Source: Roseomonas sp. KE2513 (lineage in GTDB: Bacteria; Pseudomonadota; Alphaproteobacteria; Acetobacterales; Acetobacteraceae). Taken from it: a DNA stretch of 64,000 nt. The position numbers and the translations under genes were made by a program. How positions within the stretch are numbered: position 1 is the first letter of the stretch; each line of letters begins with the position of its first letter. Where the stretch lies: the NCBI RefSeq assembly GCF_016107305.1, contig NZ_RCVR01000014.1, positions 85,209 through 149,208 of the forward strand. Reading direction: 5' to 3'. Shown here in pieces: positions 52,503 through 61,157 of the stretch. A model generated the notes under the pieces. It saw only the letters and a list, made by a program, of their open reading frames with translations, did not search any database and was not told the origin of the DNA.

Positions 52503-52556
52503 CGTTCGCGTCGCCCGGTCGCATCCTCGCGGGGAACCCCGCCCGTGAGGATGCGA
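52503..52556 (+). promoter_or_regulatory. dotA leader: box plus strong start-codon hairpin
   Basis: The CGTTCGCGTCG box (52503-52513) ends 42 bases before ATG 52556. TCGCATCCTC (52519-52528) pairs with GAGGATGCGA (52547-52556), with further inner pairs. The stem covers GTGAGG and the first base of the start codon. Confidence 0.7.
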
Positions 52557-54895
52557 TGCGCCACCCACCGCCCACACTGTTCCTAGGACTGCTGCTGCCG
52601 GCGCTGCTCCTCGCCGGCCCCGCCCTCGCCCAGACGGGCGTGGACATGAGCTGGTCGGCCCTCGACCCCGGCGACGACTGGGCCGCGACCGTGGTTCGCT
52701 CCGTGTTCCCCGTCGGCGGCACCTCGGGCACCGTCAGCACCGGCAACGCCGCCACCGTCGTCGGCACCCTGGTCCGCTACCTGACAGGGTTCGTGTCCAC
52801 CATTGCGATGGTGTTCCTGATCTACTCGCTGCTGATGCAGATGTGGCGCGGCGCCGAGACCGGCCGCCTGCTCACGGACGGCATGAGCGGCATGTTCGCT
52901 CTACGCCTGGGCTTCGCCGCCATTTTCATGTTCCCCCTGTCCTCCGGCTTCAGTGCCGGGCAGGCGGCGGTGGTGCAGGCGTCCATGTGGGGCATCGGCA
53001 TGGCCCGCACCGTCTACACCAGCGCCGTGCAGGCCATCGGCGCGGACGCCAGGGTGATCGCCGATCCCATCGTCCCGGGTACCCGGACCATCGTGGCGGG
53101 GTTGATCCGTAACGAGTTCTGCCGTGCCCTGGTCAATGCCGCCTCCAACAACCCCGGCCTCGTACCTGCTCCAACCCCGGTGGTGACCCGCTACGCCGCC
53201 ACCCGCAATACCCGCTCCATCACCTACGAGACGTGGAACTACCGCCTCTCGGCCGGCAACGAGTCCGGCGCGCCGGTGTGCGGCTCCGTCACCCTGCAGG
53301 TCTCGGGTGGCAACGACGGCGCCGTGGCTGGGGTCAGCCTCGACATGGGCACCAAGCAGCGCGAGATCCTGACCACCGTGATCGAGGCCAGCATCCGGCC
53401 CCAGGTCCAGCAGGCCGCCCAGCTGCTCTACGCCACCCGGCGGGCCAACGCGATGGAGCCTCTGCAGGGCGTGCTGATGGCTGCCACTGCCGACTACACC
53501 ACCCGTCTCACCGCCGCCGCCAGCCAGGCCATGAGCCAGCTGCGTAACACCATGGCCGACGCCCGAGGCACCGGGGCCAACGCCGACGCCAGCCAGACCC
53601 GCCTCGCGGCGCTGGGGTGGAGCTCGGCCGGCGCCTACTACCTCGAGTTCAGCCGGCTCAACGGCGCTACCCTGTCGCTGATGAGCGCTGTCCCCTCCGT
53701 CACCAAGCCCACCGGCCAGGGCCTCGGACAGGCGCTGACGGCCGACCTGCTGCCCTTCACCGCGGCGGTGGAGACGTTCATGAACCGGATGACGGCCCAC
53801 GTCGCCACGGTCGATCAGGTGAACACGCCGATCGGCGGCGCCACCCTCTTCGCCGGCGCCTCGCCCGCCGAAGACGGCGCCGGGCTGATCGACCGCCTGT
53901 TCCGGTACATGAACCTGGGTGAATCCCTGCTGGGGATTATCACCAACTACCTCCTTGCCCCGGGGGTGAGCGTCTGGACCGACCCGTTCGGCAGCCTGAT
54001 GCAGGTGGGGCACGCCATGATCACGGCTGGGCTCGGAGCCCTGGGCGCGGCTGGCGTCGCGGTCGGAGGCGCCGAGGCCACCACCACGGCCACGGGAGGT
54101 ATTCCCCTGGTTGGAGGGCTGTTCGGCGCTACCTCGGCGGGGATCGGCAAGGCCCTGGAGTTCTTCTCCCCTGCCATCTTCGCCCTCGCCAGCGGGCTGC
54201 TACTCCCGGGCCTGACCATCGCCTACGTGCTGCCGATGATCCCCTTCCTGATCTGGCTGGCGGGGGTGGCGGGATGGCTGATCCTGGTGTGCGAGGCCGT
54301 GATCGCCGTGCCGTTATGGATGCTGGCGCACATGACCATGCGGGGCGAGGGTCTGCACGGGAAGGCGACCGAGGGCTACTCGCTGGCCTTCAACGTCCTG
54401 TTCCGGCCCGTCCTGATGCTGCTGGGGCTGTTCCTCGGCTACTTCATCTTCGCCAGCATGTCCTGGCTGTTGCGGCAGGGGTTCGGGGTGGCCGCCGGCT
54501 TCGTGCTGGGCAACGGCTGGGTAGTGACCAACGTCATCGGCGTGATCGTCCTGATGTGCATTTTCGTACTCTGCCACATCGTACTGGCGATCATGTCCTT
54601 CCGGATGATCTCCCTCGTGCCTCACCATGTCCCCCGCCTGATCGGGTTCCTCCCGGCCAACCGGGTCGATATGGACGGCTTTAGCCGGGATGCCGCCTTG
54701 GTTGGCGCAGCCGGCGCCCTCAGCCAAGTGCAGAAGGCCGCTCAGGCTTCACTGGCGCCAAGCCAAAAACTGCTTGGAGATGCTGCCAAAGGTGGGGAAG
54801 GTGAGTCTCGCGCTCCCCAGGATGCGCGTCGTGATGGTATGGACAGCACGATGAGGGCGACCACCGATGTCTCGGAGGCGCCGAAGGAAGGGTGA
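52556..54895 (+). CDS. dotA: DotA/TraY-family polytopic membrane protein
   Basis: 779 residues. A cleavable signal ends at ALA-Q (about 25). Two N-terminal membrane segments (about 65-92 and 115-135) precede a large periplasmic loop of about 320 residues. At least four more segments follow (VSVWTDPFG onward; SGLLLPGLTIAYVLPMIPF; LGLFLGYFIFASMSWLL; VIGVIVLMCIFVLCHIVLA). The size, signal peptide and topology are those of DotA/TraY, a central inner-membrane component. It is expressed from a leader with box and hairpin. Confidence 0.88.
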   Translation: MRHPPPTLFLGLLLPALLLAGPALAQTGVDMSWSALDPGDDWAATVVRSVFPVGGTSGTVSTGNAATVVGTLVRYLTGFVSTIAMVFLIYSLLMQMWRGAETGRLLTDGMSGMFALRLGFAAIFMFPLSSGFSAGQAAVVQASMWGIGMARTVYTSAVQAIGADARVIADPIVPGTRTIVAGLIRNEFCRALVNAASNNPGLVPAPTPVVTRYAATRNTRSITYETWNYRLSAGNESGAPVCGSVTLQVSGGNDGAVAGVSLDMGTKQREILTTVIEASIRPQVQQAAQLLYATRRANAMEPLQGVLMAATADYTTRLTAAASQAMSQLRNTMADARGTGANADASQTRLAALGWSSAGAYYLEFSRLNGATLSLMSAVPSVTKPTGQGLGQALTADLLPFTAAVETFMNRMTAHVATVDQVNTPIGGATLFAGASPAEDGAGLIDRLFRYMNLGESLLGIITNYLLAPGVSVWTDPFGSLMQVGHAMITAGLGALGAAGVAVGGAEATTTATGGIPLVGGLFGATSAGIGKALEFFSPAIFALASGLLLPGLTIAYVLPMIPFLIWLAGVAGWLILVCEAVIAVPLWMLAHMTMRGEGLHGKATEGYSLAFNVLFRPVLMLLGLFLGYFIFASMSWLLRQGFGVAAGFVLGNGWVVTNVIGVIVLMCIFVLCHIVLAIMSFRMISLVPHHVPRLIGFLPANRVDMDGFSRDAALVGAAGALSQVQKAAQASLAPSQKLLGDAAKGGEGESRAPQDARRDGMDSTMRATTDVSEAPKEG

Positions 54896-54896
54896 A

Positions 54897-55376
54897 ATGG
54901 ACGAAGAGGGAGGCACAGGTATTGGAGCAGGAGCTGCCTTCCTCCTCGGCCGTATGTCCGCCGAGAACGACCGGGCGCAGGATGCCCTGATTGCTCGGTT
55001 CACGGCCGGCATTCGCCGTAAGGGAGTGCCTCCCGCACGCAGAACCTACGATGCTGAGGAAGTTCACGAGGTTATCGACGGCTGGAAGGCGTCGGTTCGC
55101 TCGAAGGAAGGCAAAATCGAGGAGTGGCGCGCGCGCAGCACCGCCTTGACGGCCGAACGTGACCAGCTGCTTGCCCGAGTTGCCGAGCTGGAGGCGCACG
55201 CGGCCGAACGTCAGACCGAAATAGCCTCTCTGGAGCGGGCTGAGCGTGGCCTCAACGCGACGCTGAGTTCTAGGACGGACCAGCTCGAAGACCTGGAACT
55301 GGCCGTTGCTCGTATGTCCGCTCAAATGGCTGACCTACAGAGGGAGAACGAACGCCTTCGGCAAGGCGGTAGCTAG
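54897..55376 (+). CDS. coiled-coil protein downstream of dotA
   Basis: 159 residues from ATG 54897 (GGAAGGG upstream, one base after the dotA stop). A glycine-rich N-terminus is followed by a long coiled coil from about residue 60 to the end (TALTAERDQLLARVAELEAHAAERQTE; ADLQRENERLRQGG). No membrane segment. It is probably a transfer accessory or scaffold. No family recognised. Confidence 0.7.
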   Translation: MDEEGGTGIGAGAAFLLGRMSAENDRAQDALIARFTAGIRRKGVPPARRTYDAEEVHEVIDGWKASVRSKEGKIEEWRARSTALTAERDQLLARVAELEAHAAERQTEIASLERAERGLNATLSSRTDQLEDLELAVARMSAQMADLQRENERLRQGGS

Positions 55377-55383
55377 GACGCCT

Positions 55384-55435
55384 CGTTCGCGCCGCCGGAC
55401 GGCAGCATGGGCCATCAACCAGGATGGACCCATGC
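55384..55435 (+). promoter_or_regulatory. lipoprotein-gene leader: box plus long RBS/AUG hairpin
   Basis: The CGTTCGCGCCG box (55384-55394) ends 37 bases before ATG 55432. GCATGGG-CCATC (55405-55416) pairs with GATGG-(A)-CCCATGC (55423-55435), a 12-bp stem with one bulge enclosing both the AGGATGG ribosome-binding site and the start codon. Confidence 0.7.
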
Positions 55436-55740
55436 GCCACTCTTCAACTCTCCTCCTTTTCGCTGCGCTTAGCCTCGGCGCTTGCACCGGTGGCAACATC
55501 CGCTCGGTCAGCAGTTACAGCGCCCCGGCCGCCCCGACCGTCCGGCACCCGACCTACGATCCCTTCGCCTCGCCCGGCTCGGCGAATGCCACCTGGGCGC
55601 CCCCCGTCGTGAACCGCAATGGCACCATCGTCAGGCCTCACGATCCCAGTGTCCTGGCCGGCCGTCCGGACTACGAACGCGCCCCCTGGGCAACGGGGGC
55701 GGCTGGTGGCTCCACCGCCGCCCCGCCAGGGACGTTCTAA
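55432..55740 (+). CDS. small lipoprotein, transfer region
   Basis: 102 residues with a lipoprotein signal (LLLFAALSLGAC, acylated cysteine about 19). The short Pro/Ser/Ala-rich mature part (YSAPAAPTVRHPTYDPFASPG) looks disordered. It is probably an outer-membrane-anchored component of the transfer apparatus. Its stop overlaps that of the convergent gene. Confidence 0.78.
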   Translation: MRHSSTLLLFAALSLGACTGGNIRSVSSYSAPAAPTVRHPTYDPFASPGSANATWAPPVVNRNGTIVRPHDPSVLAGRPDYERAPWATGAAGGSTAAPPGTF

Positions 55741-56291
55741 CCCGCGCTCGGCCAGAAAGGCTCGGCCGTGCGGAGGTAGTCGCCGGCCGAGCCTAGCTGC
55801 CCCGTTCGCAGCTGCCAGTTCTGCCAGGCGCTGCGAAACGACAGCACGAAGAAGGCGGCGCAGAACGGCAGGAATTGCACAGCTGCCCAGACCCGCTCCT
55901 GGGTCCACGGCGTCCCCATTGCCTGCCACGCCCAGAGCGCCAGGAAGCCCCAGCCGGCTGCGAAGCAGCCCCAGGCCACTCGCGCCGATTGCTTCCGCCG
56001 GATAGCCCAGATCCTCCGCAGTTCGTTCTCGGAGATCCCCATGACGAAGGCGGTCGCCGCAGCGTCCAGCCGCCCGTTCTCATCAGCGACGGGGCCTGCC
56101 CCTGCCGGTTGCCCGCGACGCAGCACTGCCGCCAGGTGACGGATCAATCTCGCGCCGCCGCGGATTTCCCGGGTGCCGGCCGCCTCGCCGGATCGGCGGA
56201 GCACCCATCGGGGGCCCGCCAGCACCCAACTCATGCGCCGCCGGGGCTCCTTGGCAGCGTCCCGCAGGCCTGGGCCGAGGTCGATCGACAC
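55737..56291 (-). CDS. two-helix membrane protein, tentative IcmV/TraX-like
   Basis: 184 residues from GTG 56289-56291. The basic N-terminus (PRRRMSWVLAGPRWVL) is followed by two membrane segments (about 105-122 and 135-153). The C-terminal SAWQNWQLRTGQLGSAGDYLR resembles the end of IcmV/TraX-type proteins. It starts two bases after the upstream DsbC-like gene, so the two are co-transcribed. The assignment is tentative. Confidence 0.6.
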   Translation of the reverse strand: MSIDLGPGLRDAAKEPRRRMSWVLAGPRWVLRRSGEAAGTREIRGGARLIRHLAAVLRRGQPAGAGPVADENGRLDAAATAFVMGISENELRRIWAIRRKQSARVAWGCFAAGWGFLALWAWQAMGTPWTQERVWAAVQFLPFCAAFFVLSFRSAWQNWQLRTGQLGSAGDYLRTAEPFWPSAG

Positions 56292-56293
56292 GC

Positions 56294-57484
56294 TCAGCCC
56301 CCCTGCATCGAGGCGACCAGGGCGTCGAGGTCGGACGGCATGCCGTCTTGGCGCCCCTCACTTCCGTCCGCCCGACGCCACACCAGCGTCGGTGTACCCC
56401 GAAGGCCGATGGACTGTGCCGCCTCCATGTTGCCCCGCAGCCGGGCTGCCGCTTCCGGCGTGGGAGGGTCGCGGAGGTCGCCGCGGCTCCAGGCCTGCAC
56501 CATCTGCTCGGCGGGGCGGCTCAGCATGGCCAAGCTGTCGGCCGTGCTGCGCCCGGCATTCTGGTGATCGAGGATCGCCACCGGCACCACCGAGACCCGC
56601 ACTCTTCCGCTGGCGACCAGCGGCTGCAGGCGCTGCATAGCCTGAACCGAGTAGCCGCATTGTGGGTCGGCAAACATCCAGACATGGGGGGCCGACGGAT
56701 TACCTACTGACCCAGCGGCAGTGCGTTCGGCGATCGCCAATGCCCCCCGCGACGGCACCGTTACGGCAACGCGGGCGGCCGGGGGCGCGGCTGGGCGAGG
56801 GGTTGCGGTGGCGGCCGGGGTTGCGGTGCTGGACACGTCGCCGATGGTGACCGTGGGAATGGCGCCCTCGATCGACGAGACCTGCTCGCGTGTAAGGTTC
56901 TTGCCCGTCGCGTCCCACATCACGCCGGGGATGACCCGCTCGCCATTGGGGGTGGCGTAGAAAACCTGAAAGGTGTCGCCGCTGCGGACGAGAAAGCCGC
57001 GCAGGCCATGACGGTCCCCGAGCTCGGTGACACCGGCGCCCGCGACCTCACGAAGCCGGGCCACTGACAGGTCCGCAGGGATGCCGGCGACCGCCGCCTC
57101 CCCCGACGGGGCGACGCTGAGCAGCATGAACTCGGCTCCGGAACGCGCCACCACCATTTGGAGGCCATCGCGCGCACCAAGTTCCTGGATCGCAGCGCCG
57201 GAAGCCACGATGTGCCGCAGCACCGGAACGCTCAGCGACGGCGAGGGCGGGACGGCGACGCCTCCAACCCGTGAGGGTTGAGCCGCCGACGTTGCGGGAG
57301 CTTCAGCGCTTGGCAGACGGCCGATCGCCGGCACCGATCCCAACATCGGCTGTGGCAGGGCGAGCAGGGGTGCCGCTGCGGCGGTTGGCGGTCCCTCCGC
57401 CGACACCGGCATGCCGCAGAGAGGGTTCGCCATAACGTAGGCGGGCAGCGACACGATGCACGTCGCCAGAAGAATGCGCTTCAT
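56294..57484 (-). CDS. DsbC/DsbG-like exported protein with CxxS active site
   Basis: 396 residues with a signal peptide (about 1-19). The C-terminal ~170 residues are a thioredoxin fold of the DsbC/DsbG kind, with FADPQCGYSVQAMQRL (C276, S279) and LRGTPTLVWRRADG holding the cis-proline. The second active-site cysteine is serine, which should abolish resolving-cysteine chemistry. The N-terminal ~230 residues are a long linker with two short repeat-like domains. It resembles TrbB/TraF-like conjugation thiol proteins that help fold pilus or channel parts. It has its own leader box. Confidence 0.8.
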   Translation of the reverse strand: MKRILLATCIVSLPAYVMANPLCGMPVSAEGPPTAAAAPLLALPQPMLGSVPAIGRLPSAEAPATSAAQPSRVGGVAVPPSPSLSVPVLRHIVASGAAIQELGARDGLQMVVARSGAEFMLLSVAPSGEAAVAGIPADLSVARLREVAGAGVTELGDRHGLRGFLVRSGDTFQVFYATPNGERVIPGVMWDATGKNLTREQVSSIEGAIPTVTIGDVSSTATPAATATPRPAAPPAARVAVTVPSRGALAIAERTAAGSVGNPSAPHVWMFADPQCGYSVQAMQRLQPLVASGRVRVSVVPVAILDHQNAGRSTADSLAMLSRPAEQMVQAWSRGDLRDPPTPEAAARLRGNMEAAQSIGLRGTPTLVWRRADGSEGRQDGMPSDLDALVASMQGG

Positions 57485-57525
57485 GAGCCTCGTCCAATCC
57501 TTGACGACGCCATGTTGCCGGCTAG

Positions 57526-57536
57526 CGGCGCGAACG
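57526..57536 (-). promoter_or_regulatory. leader box CGTTCGCGCCG before DsbC-like gene
   Basis: Exact box, 41 bases before ATG 57484. TCGTC/GACGA (57490-57494 with 57503-57507) can pair near the ribosome-binding site. Confidence 0.6.
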
Positions 57537-57553
57537 GCGCGCGCCCGTATGCC

Positions 57554-58351
57554 TCAGATGACAGGCTGGAGAAGTACCGTGTCGCAGAGCTTCAGGCCGA
57601 AGCTAATGACAAAGCTTGAGATCGCTGCTCCCGGATCCTGCCGTGCTAGCCCGGCGATGATGCCGGCCAAGGCGAGCAACTGGGAAACGCTGCGAACGTC
57701 TTGATGAGCCAACTGGCTCAACTGCACTGCAAACTGTTCTTCCCTATTGAGGTACTCTGCCTCACCCGGCATCTCGGACACGGTGCTGGGGGCGTGGCTT
57801 TGGGCAGCGGTCGCAAGCGATAGCAGTAACGATTCACGCTTGGAGATGTAGTCGAGGATCGAGGTCGTAAGCGCGCGCAGGTCATCGCTCTCGAGCCACA
57901 AGGAGGCTTCATCTTCCTCGCTGCGTGCGGCCACCACCGAGTAGTGTGCCAGCACTTCGTCGGCAAATGCCGCCATCAGCAGCAGATGCTCCTCAGCCAC
58001 TTCGTCGTGAAAACGAGGCAAGAAGTGAGCGAGTGTCGACGCCTTCAAACCGAGGCCTATGAGAGACGCAGCTCTCGTCGATCCCAACTCGAGCAGGGCT
58101 CTGAGGATGCTCTCGACCAACCGGGCACACTCGCGCTCAAGCCACTCGCAAGTACCCAGATCGCCTCGGCTACTGGCCTCCGTCACCATGCGAATGCCGC
58201 TTTGAAAGCGATCGTCCAGAAGCCGGATTCTATTGCAAGCGTCCGCGATCTTCCGGTCCAGTTCCTCAAGATTGTAGAGCCCGAGCACCATGATCTGCGA
58301 CGCTGCGGAGGGATGTGCCGGAATACCTGGAGGGCTGCTCGACAGGTGCAT
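57554..58351 (-). CDS. helical hypothetical protein
   Basis: 265 residues (245 if the internal ATG at residue 21 is used). Almost entirely alpha-helical, acidic and without a signal peptide. No motif recognised. It lies just beyond the last transfer box, with lower GC than the dot genes, and is transcribed toward them. It may belong to the accessory segment at 57.5-64 kb. Confidence 0.65.
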   Translation of the reverse strand: MHLSSSPPGIPAHPSAASQIMVLGLYNLEELDRKIADACNRIRLLDDRFQSGIRMVTEASSRGDLGTCEWLERECARLVESILRALLELGSTRAASLIGLGLKASTLAHFLPRFHDEVAEEHLLLMAAFADEVLAHYSVVAARSEEDEASLWLESDDLRALTTSILDYISKRESLLLSLATAAQSHAPSTVSEMPGEAEYLNREEQFAVQLSQLAHQDVRSVSQLLALAGIIAGLARQDPGAAISSFVISFGLKLCDTVLLQPVI

Positions 58352-58779
58352 GTGCCGTCTTCCTTATCAGAGCAGCGTTCTAAGCGACGCCGACACGCAT
58401 CTTCCTCGAATGGAACAGATGCAGTGCGCGCTCCGCGTGGTGCGGCAATGCTCCAGGGTCGTTCACTTGGGACGAGGCATTGCGCAGTCCGCTCCTAGCC
58501 ATGATGGTTGGTGAAATCGACCGACCAACCCAGGAAATCGTGATTTCCAGTAGTTTTTCACCAATAACCGGTGCTAACATGCCATGTACCTTTGGTCTGC
58601 TTGGGGGAAGCAACGCGCCGGTCTCGGTGCGAATGACTACCGCAGCGCAGAACCTATAGGCAACAGTTAATGGCAAGTTGAGCCGCATGTGATAAAAAGC
58701 AATCTTATCACAGGGCAAGGCGCTTGTATCATAATTGATACGAAGTGGAGATATCTTCTCTGTGAATCACGTCCACAAG
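58352..58779. promoter_or_regulatory. AT-richer divergent region with operator-like palindrome
   Basis: About 430 bases between divergent genes with no convincing coding sequence. TGTGATAA (58688-58695) and TTATCACA (58705-58712) form a perfect 8-bp inverted repeat about 70-90 bases before the FIST gene, a likely regulator site. Confidence 0.5.
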
Positions 58780-60051
58780 ATGGAGGAAGATGCCGAAAAG
58801 TCCGAAAGCCGGCAGAGCAGGCCTTTCCCACAAGATTGGAAGGAGAGCGGCGTTGTTGTCGTCAGCGCACAAGGTGCTTCGACGCGATCCGTGACACTCA
58901 GTTGTTGCGAGCAACTACGGCGAGCGACGCCTGCATGTCCATCCATCCTGCTCGTCTTCGGTGGCGGCAAGCATACACCAGAAATCATCTTGGAAACGAT
59001 CGCGAGCGTGTATCCGCAGTGTTGCGTAGTTGGCGGGGCTTGTGCCGGCATCATCGTCGCAGATGGCAGTAGCTGCTCCGGTTCGGAGATCGGCATGGTT
59101 GCATTCCTTGGTACGAAGGTTTCCCCTAAGGTGCATTGCGTCGATCTGCTCGCGCGCGGCGATCTTGCGGCTGGGCATCAATTGGGTCGCCTCGTTCGCG
59201 ACCAGCATGCTTCCGATGCAGCGGTGTTGTTGCTGTACGACAGTGTACTTTCCTTCCAGCCGCGCCGACTGCACTTGGCCGGAAACCTGCTGCAAGGCTT
59301 TCAGGCCGAGTGGCCCGGCGCCATGGCCGCAATTGGAGGGGGTCTTCTGACCGACCTCAACCTGACGGACGGATAGATTCTGCTGAACGGGGAGGTGAGG
59401 CGCCACGCTGCACTGGCACTGGTGTTCCCGAAAGGCGTCACCGCCGATGCCATCATCCTGCGCGCTGCCCGGCCTATCAGCGCCTTCATGGCAGTCACCC
59501 ACATCGAGGGTGCCGAGATCTTCACCTTGGATGGCCGACGCGCACTCGATGTCGTGGAGGAACATCTCAACGCACCGCTGACCGACACCGCCGGCCACCC
59601 GAGCAGGATCATGACGCTCGGACTGAAGTTGGGTGAGCAATGGGAGAGTGGCACGCCGGACGACTACGTGAACCGCCTGATCGTCACTGCGGACCGTGAG
59701 AAGGGCAGTGTCACCCTGTTCGAGCCTGACTTCTACGAAGGCGCTCTTGTGCAGCTCATGCAGAACGATCCTGAGATGATGCTGAATATCGCGCGCGACC
59801 GTGTCGCCGCAGCTACGATGCGCTGTGAGGGCGGACGTCAGCCATTCCTGCGCTTGTACATCGACTGCGCCGGGCGGGCGAGTGCGATGAGCGGGGCGCT
59901 GGTGGAGGAGGCCGACGTCGTGGCCGAGGCGCTACCGGATGACACACCCTTTCTGGGCTTCTACTCGGGCGTCGAGATTGCGCCGCTCTACGGCAGAAGC
60001 CGTCCTCTGGACTGGACCGGAGTTCTCGCAACGTATTCGAGGGAGGGCTGA
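58780..60051 (+). pseudogene. FIST-domain signal-transduction protein, interrupted by in-frame TAG
   Basis: The reading frame encodes a FIST N domain (LVFGGGKHTPEIILETIASVYPQ; VVGGACAGIIVADG; GMVAFLGTKVSP) up to ...LTDLNLTDG. It then hits TAG at 59374-59376 and continues in the same frame with the remainder and the FIST C domain (ILLNGEVRRHAALALVFP; DYVNRLIVTADREKG; PFLGFYSGVEIAPLYG) to the stop at 60051. Only one base need have changed, so this is a recent break, a suppressible amber, or a sequence error. GTG 58762 is an alternative start. FIST domains are periplasmic or cytoplasmic small-molecule sensors. The end overlaps the next gene (TGATG). Confidence 0.82.
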
Positions 60052-61157
60052 TGAACACGCCAGTCCGCGCCGCGGCCGAGAAGGAGCTCATCTACTACCG
60101 GCGGATGTGCAACGAGCTCGGCAAAGATCTGCAGCGGGTTCAGGACGAGAACGAGCGTCTCGTTCGCGAGGTTCGACGATACCAATCTCAGAGTCGATTG
60201 GATCGGGAACTATCGCATGTGACGGGGACCGTCGCGGATATGGCCAGTATGGCTGCACTCGTGCTTGACGCCGTCATCGAACACTCGCTCTGCGCGAGGG
60301 CCATGATCCTACACGAACGCGCCGATCATTCGAATTGCTTCGACATCCTGGCCGCTGCGGGTTGCCGAGACATACTCGTAAAGCCCAGTGCTGCCCTAGA
60401 ACAGGCGCCAGCCTTCGGCCATTCCTTCGAAGGTGAGCATTTTCCTACCGGAGTTACTGCGTTCTTCAAGGCAGTCAGCAAGCTGATCGGATCAACTCAT
60501 CTGATCTGGAACTATGACTGCGACAGCGGCTTCGCGATCCTCATGGCCGGAGCGCTAGGCCCCGCTGATGCCATGTTCCGGCAGCAAGGCGATGATCTGA
60601 GCTACACAGCACTCGCCCGGCTGGTGGACGGCTACTGGCGTCTGCAAGCACGACAGCCTGTGAACGAGATGCCGGAGATCAGTGAGCCGCCGCCCTGCGT
60701 CGAAGCATTCCCCGCACCATCACAGGATACGATCCCGCAGCTTGATCGTGCACGACCGACGATCCGTGAGTATGAGATCGCGAGTTCCATAGCAAAAGGG
60801 GGCGCGATCGAGCACGTTGCCGTCCTGATGCGTGAGGACGGTGAGTATGAGCTGTTCGTGCGGCCGAGCTGGAGCACTGGTTTCCGGCAGATGCTGACGT
60901 TCCGCGGACATGCGGAGAAGGTTTACAAGGACGTCAATCGGCTACTCGGTTACGTCCGCACGGCCTGCCGGCACGACGGAAGCATCGTTTTCTATGCGGC
61001 CGGATCAGAGCAGTTCGAGGCACTCAAGCCGGCGGCACCTACGTCGCTACCGGACGATCGCACGCAGGTGGCATCGGCGTATGATGGCGCCGATGGAACT
61101 GAAGTGCCAAGCATGCCTTTCAAGCGGAGTGGGGGCACCGATGAAAACCGGACTTAG
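60051..61157 (+). CDS. coiled-coil plus sensor-like hypothetical protein, FIST partner
   Basis: 368 residues from ATG 60051, overlapping the FIST stop. An N-terminal coiled coil (about 10-50, KELIYYRRMCNELGKDLQRV) is followed by a GAF-like globular region and a second, smaller C-terminal domain (YELFVRPSWSTGFRQMLTFRGHAEKVYKDVNRLLGYVR). No catalytic kinase or cyclase motif is seen. Coupling to the FIST gene suggests a two-protein signalling unit. Function unknown. Confidence 0.7.
   Translation: MNTPVRAAAEKELIYYRRMCNELGKDLQRVQDENERLVREVRRYQSQSRLDRELSHVTGTVADMASMAALVLDAVIEHSLCARAMILHERADHSNCFDILAAAGCRDILVKPSAALEQAPAFGHSFEGEHFPTGVTAFFKAVSKLIGSTHLIWNYDCDSGFAILMAGALGPADAMFRQQGDDLSYTALARLVDGYWRLQARQPVNEMPEISEPPPCVEAFPAPSQDTIPQLDRARPTIREYEIASSIAKGGAIEHVAVLMREDGEYELFVRPSWSTGFRQMLTFRGHAEKVYKDVNRLLGYVRTACRHDGSIVFYAAGSEQFEALKPAAPTSLPDDRTQVASAYDGADGTEVPSMPFKRSGGTDENRT

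Noticed and set aside
58380..58718. 112-codon minus-strand open frame in the divergent region
   Set aside because: No motif, overlaps the palindromic regulatory region, and its composition looks non-coding.
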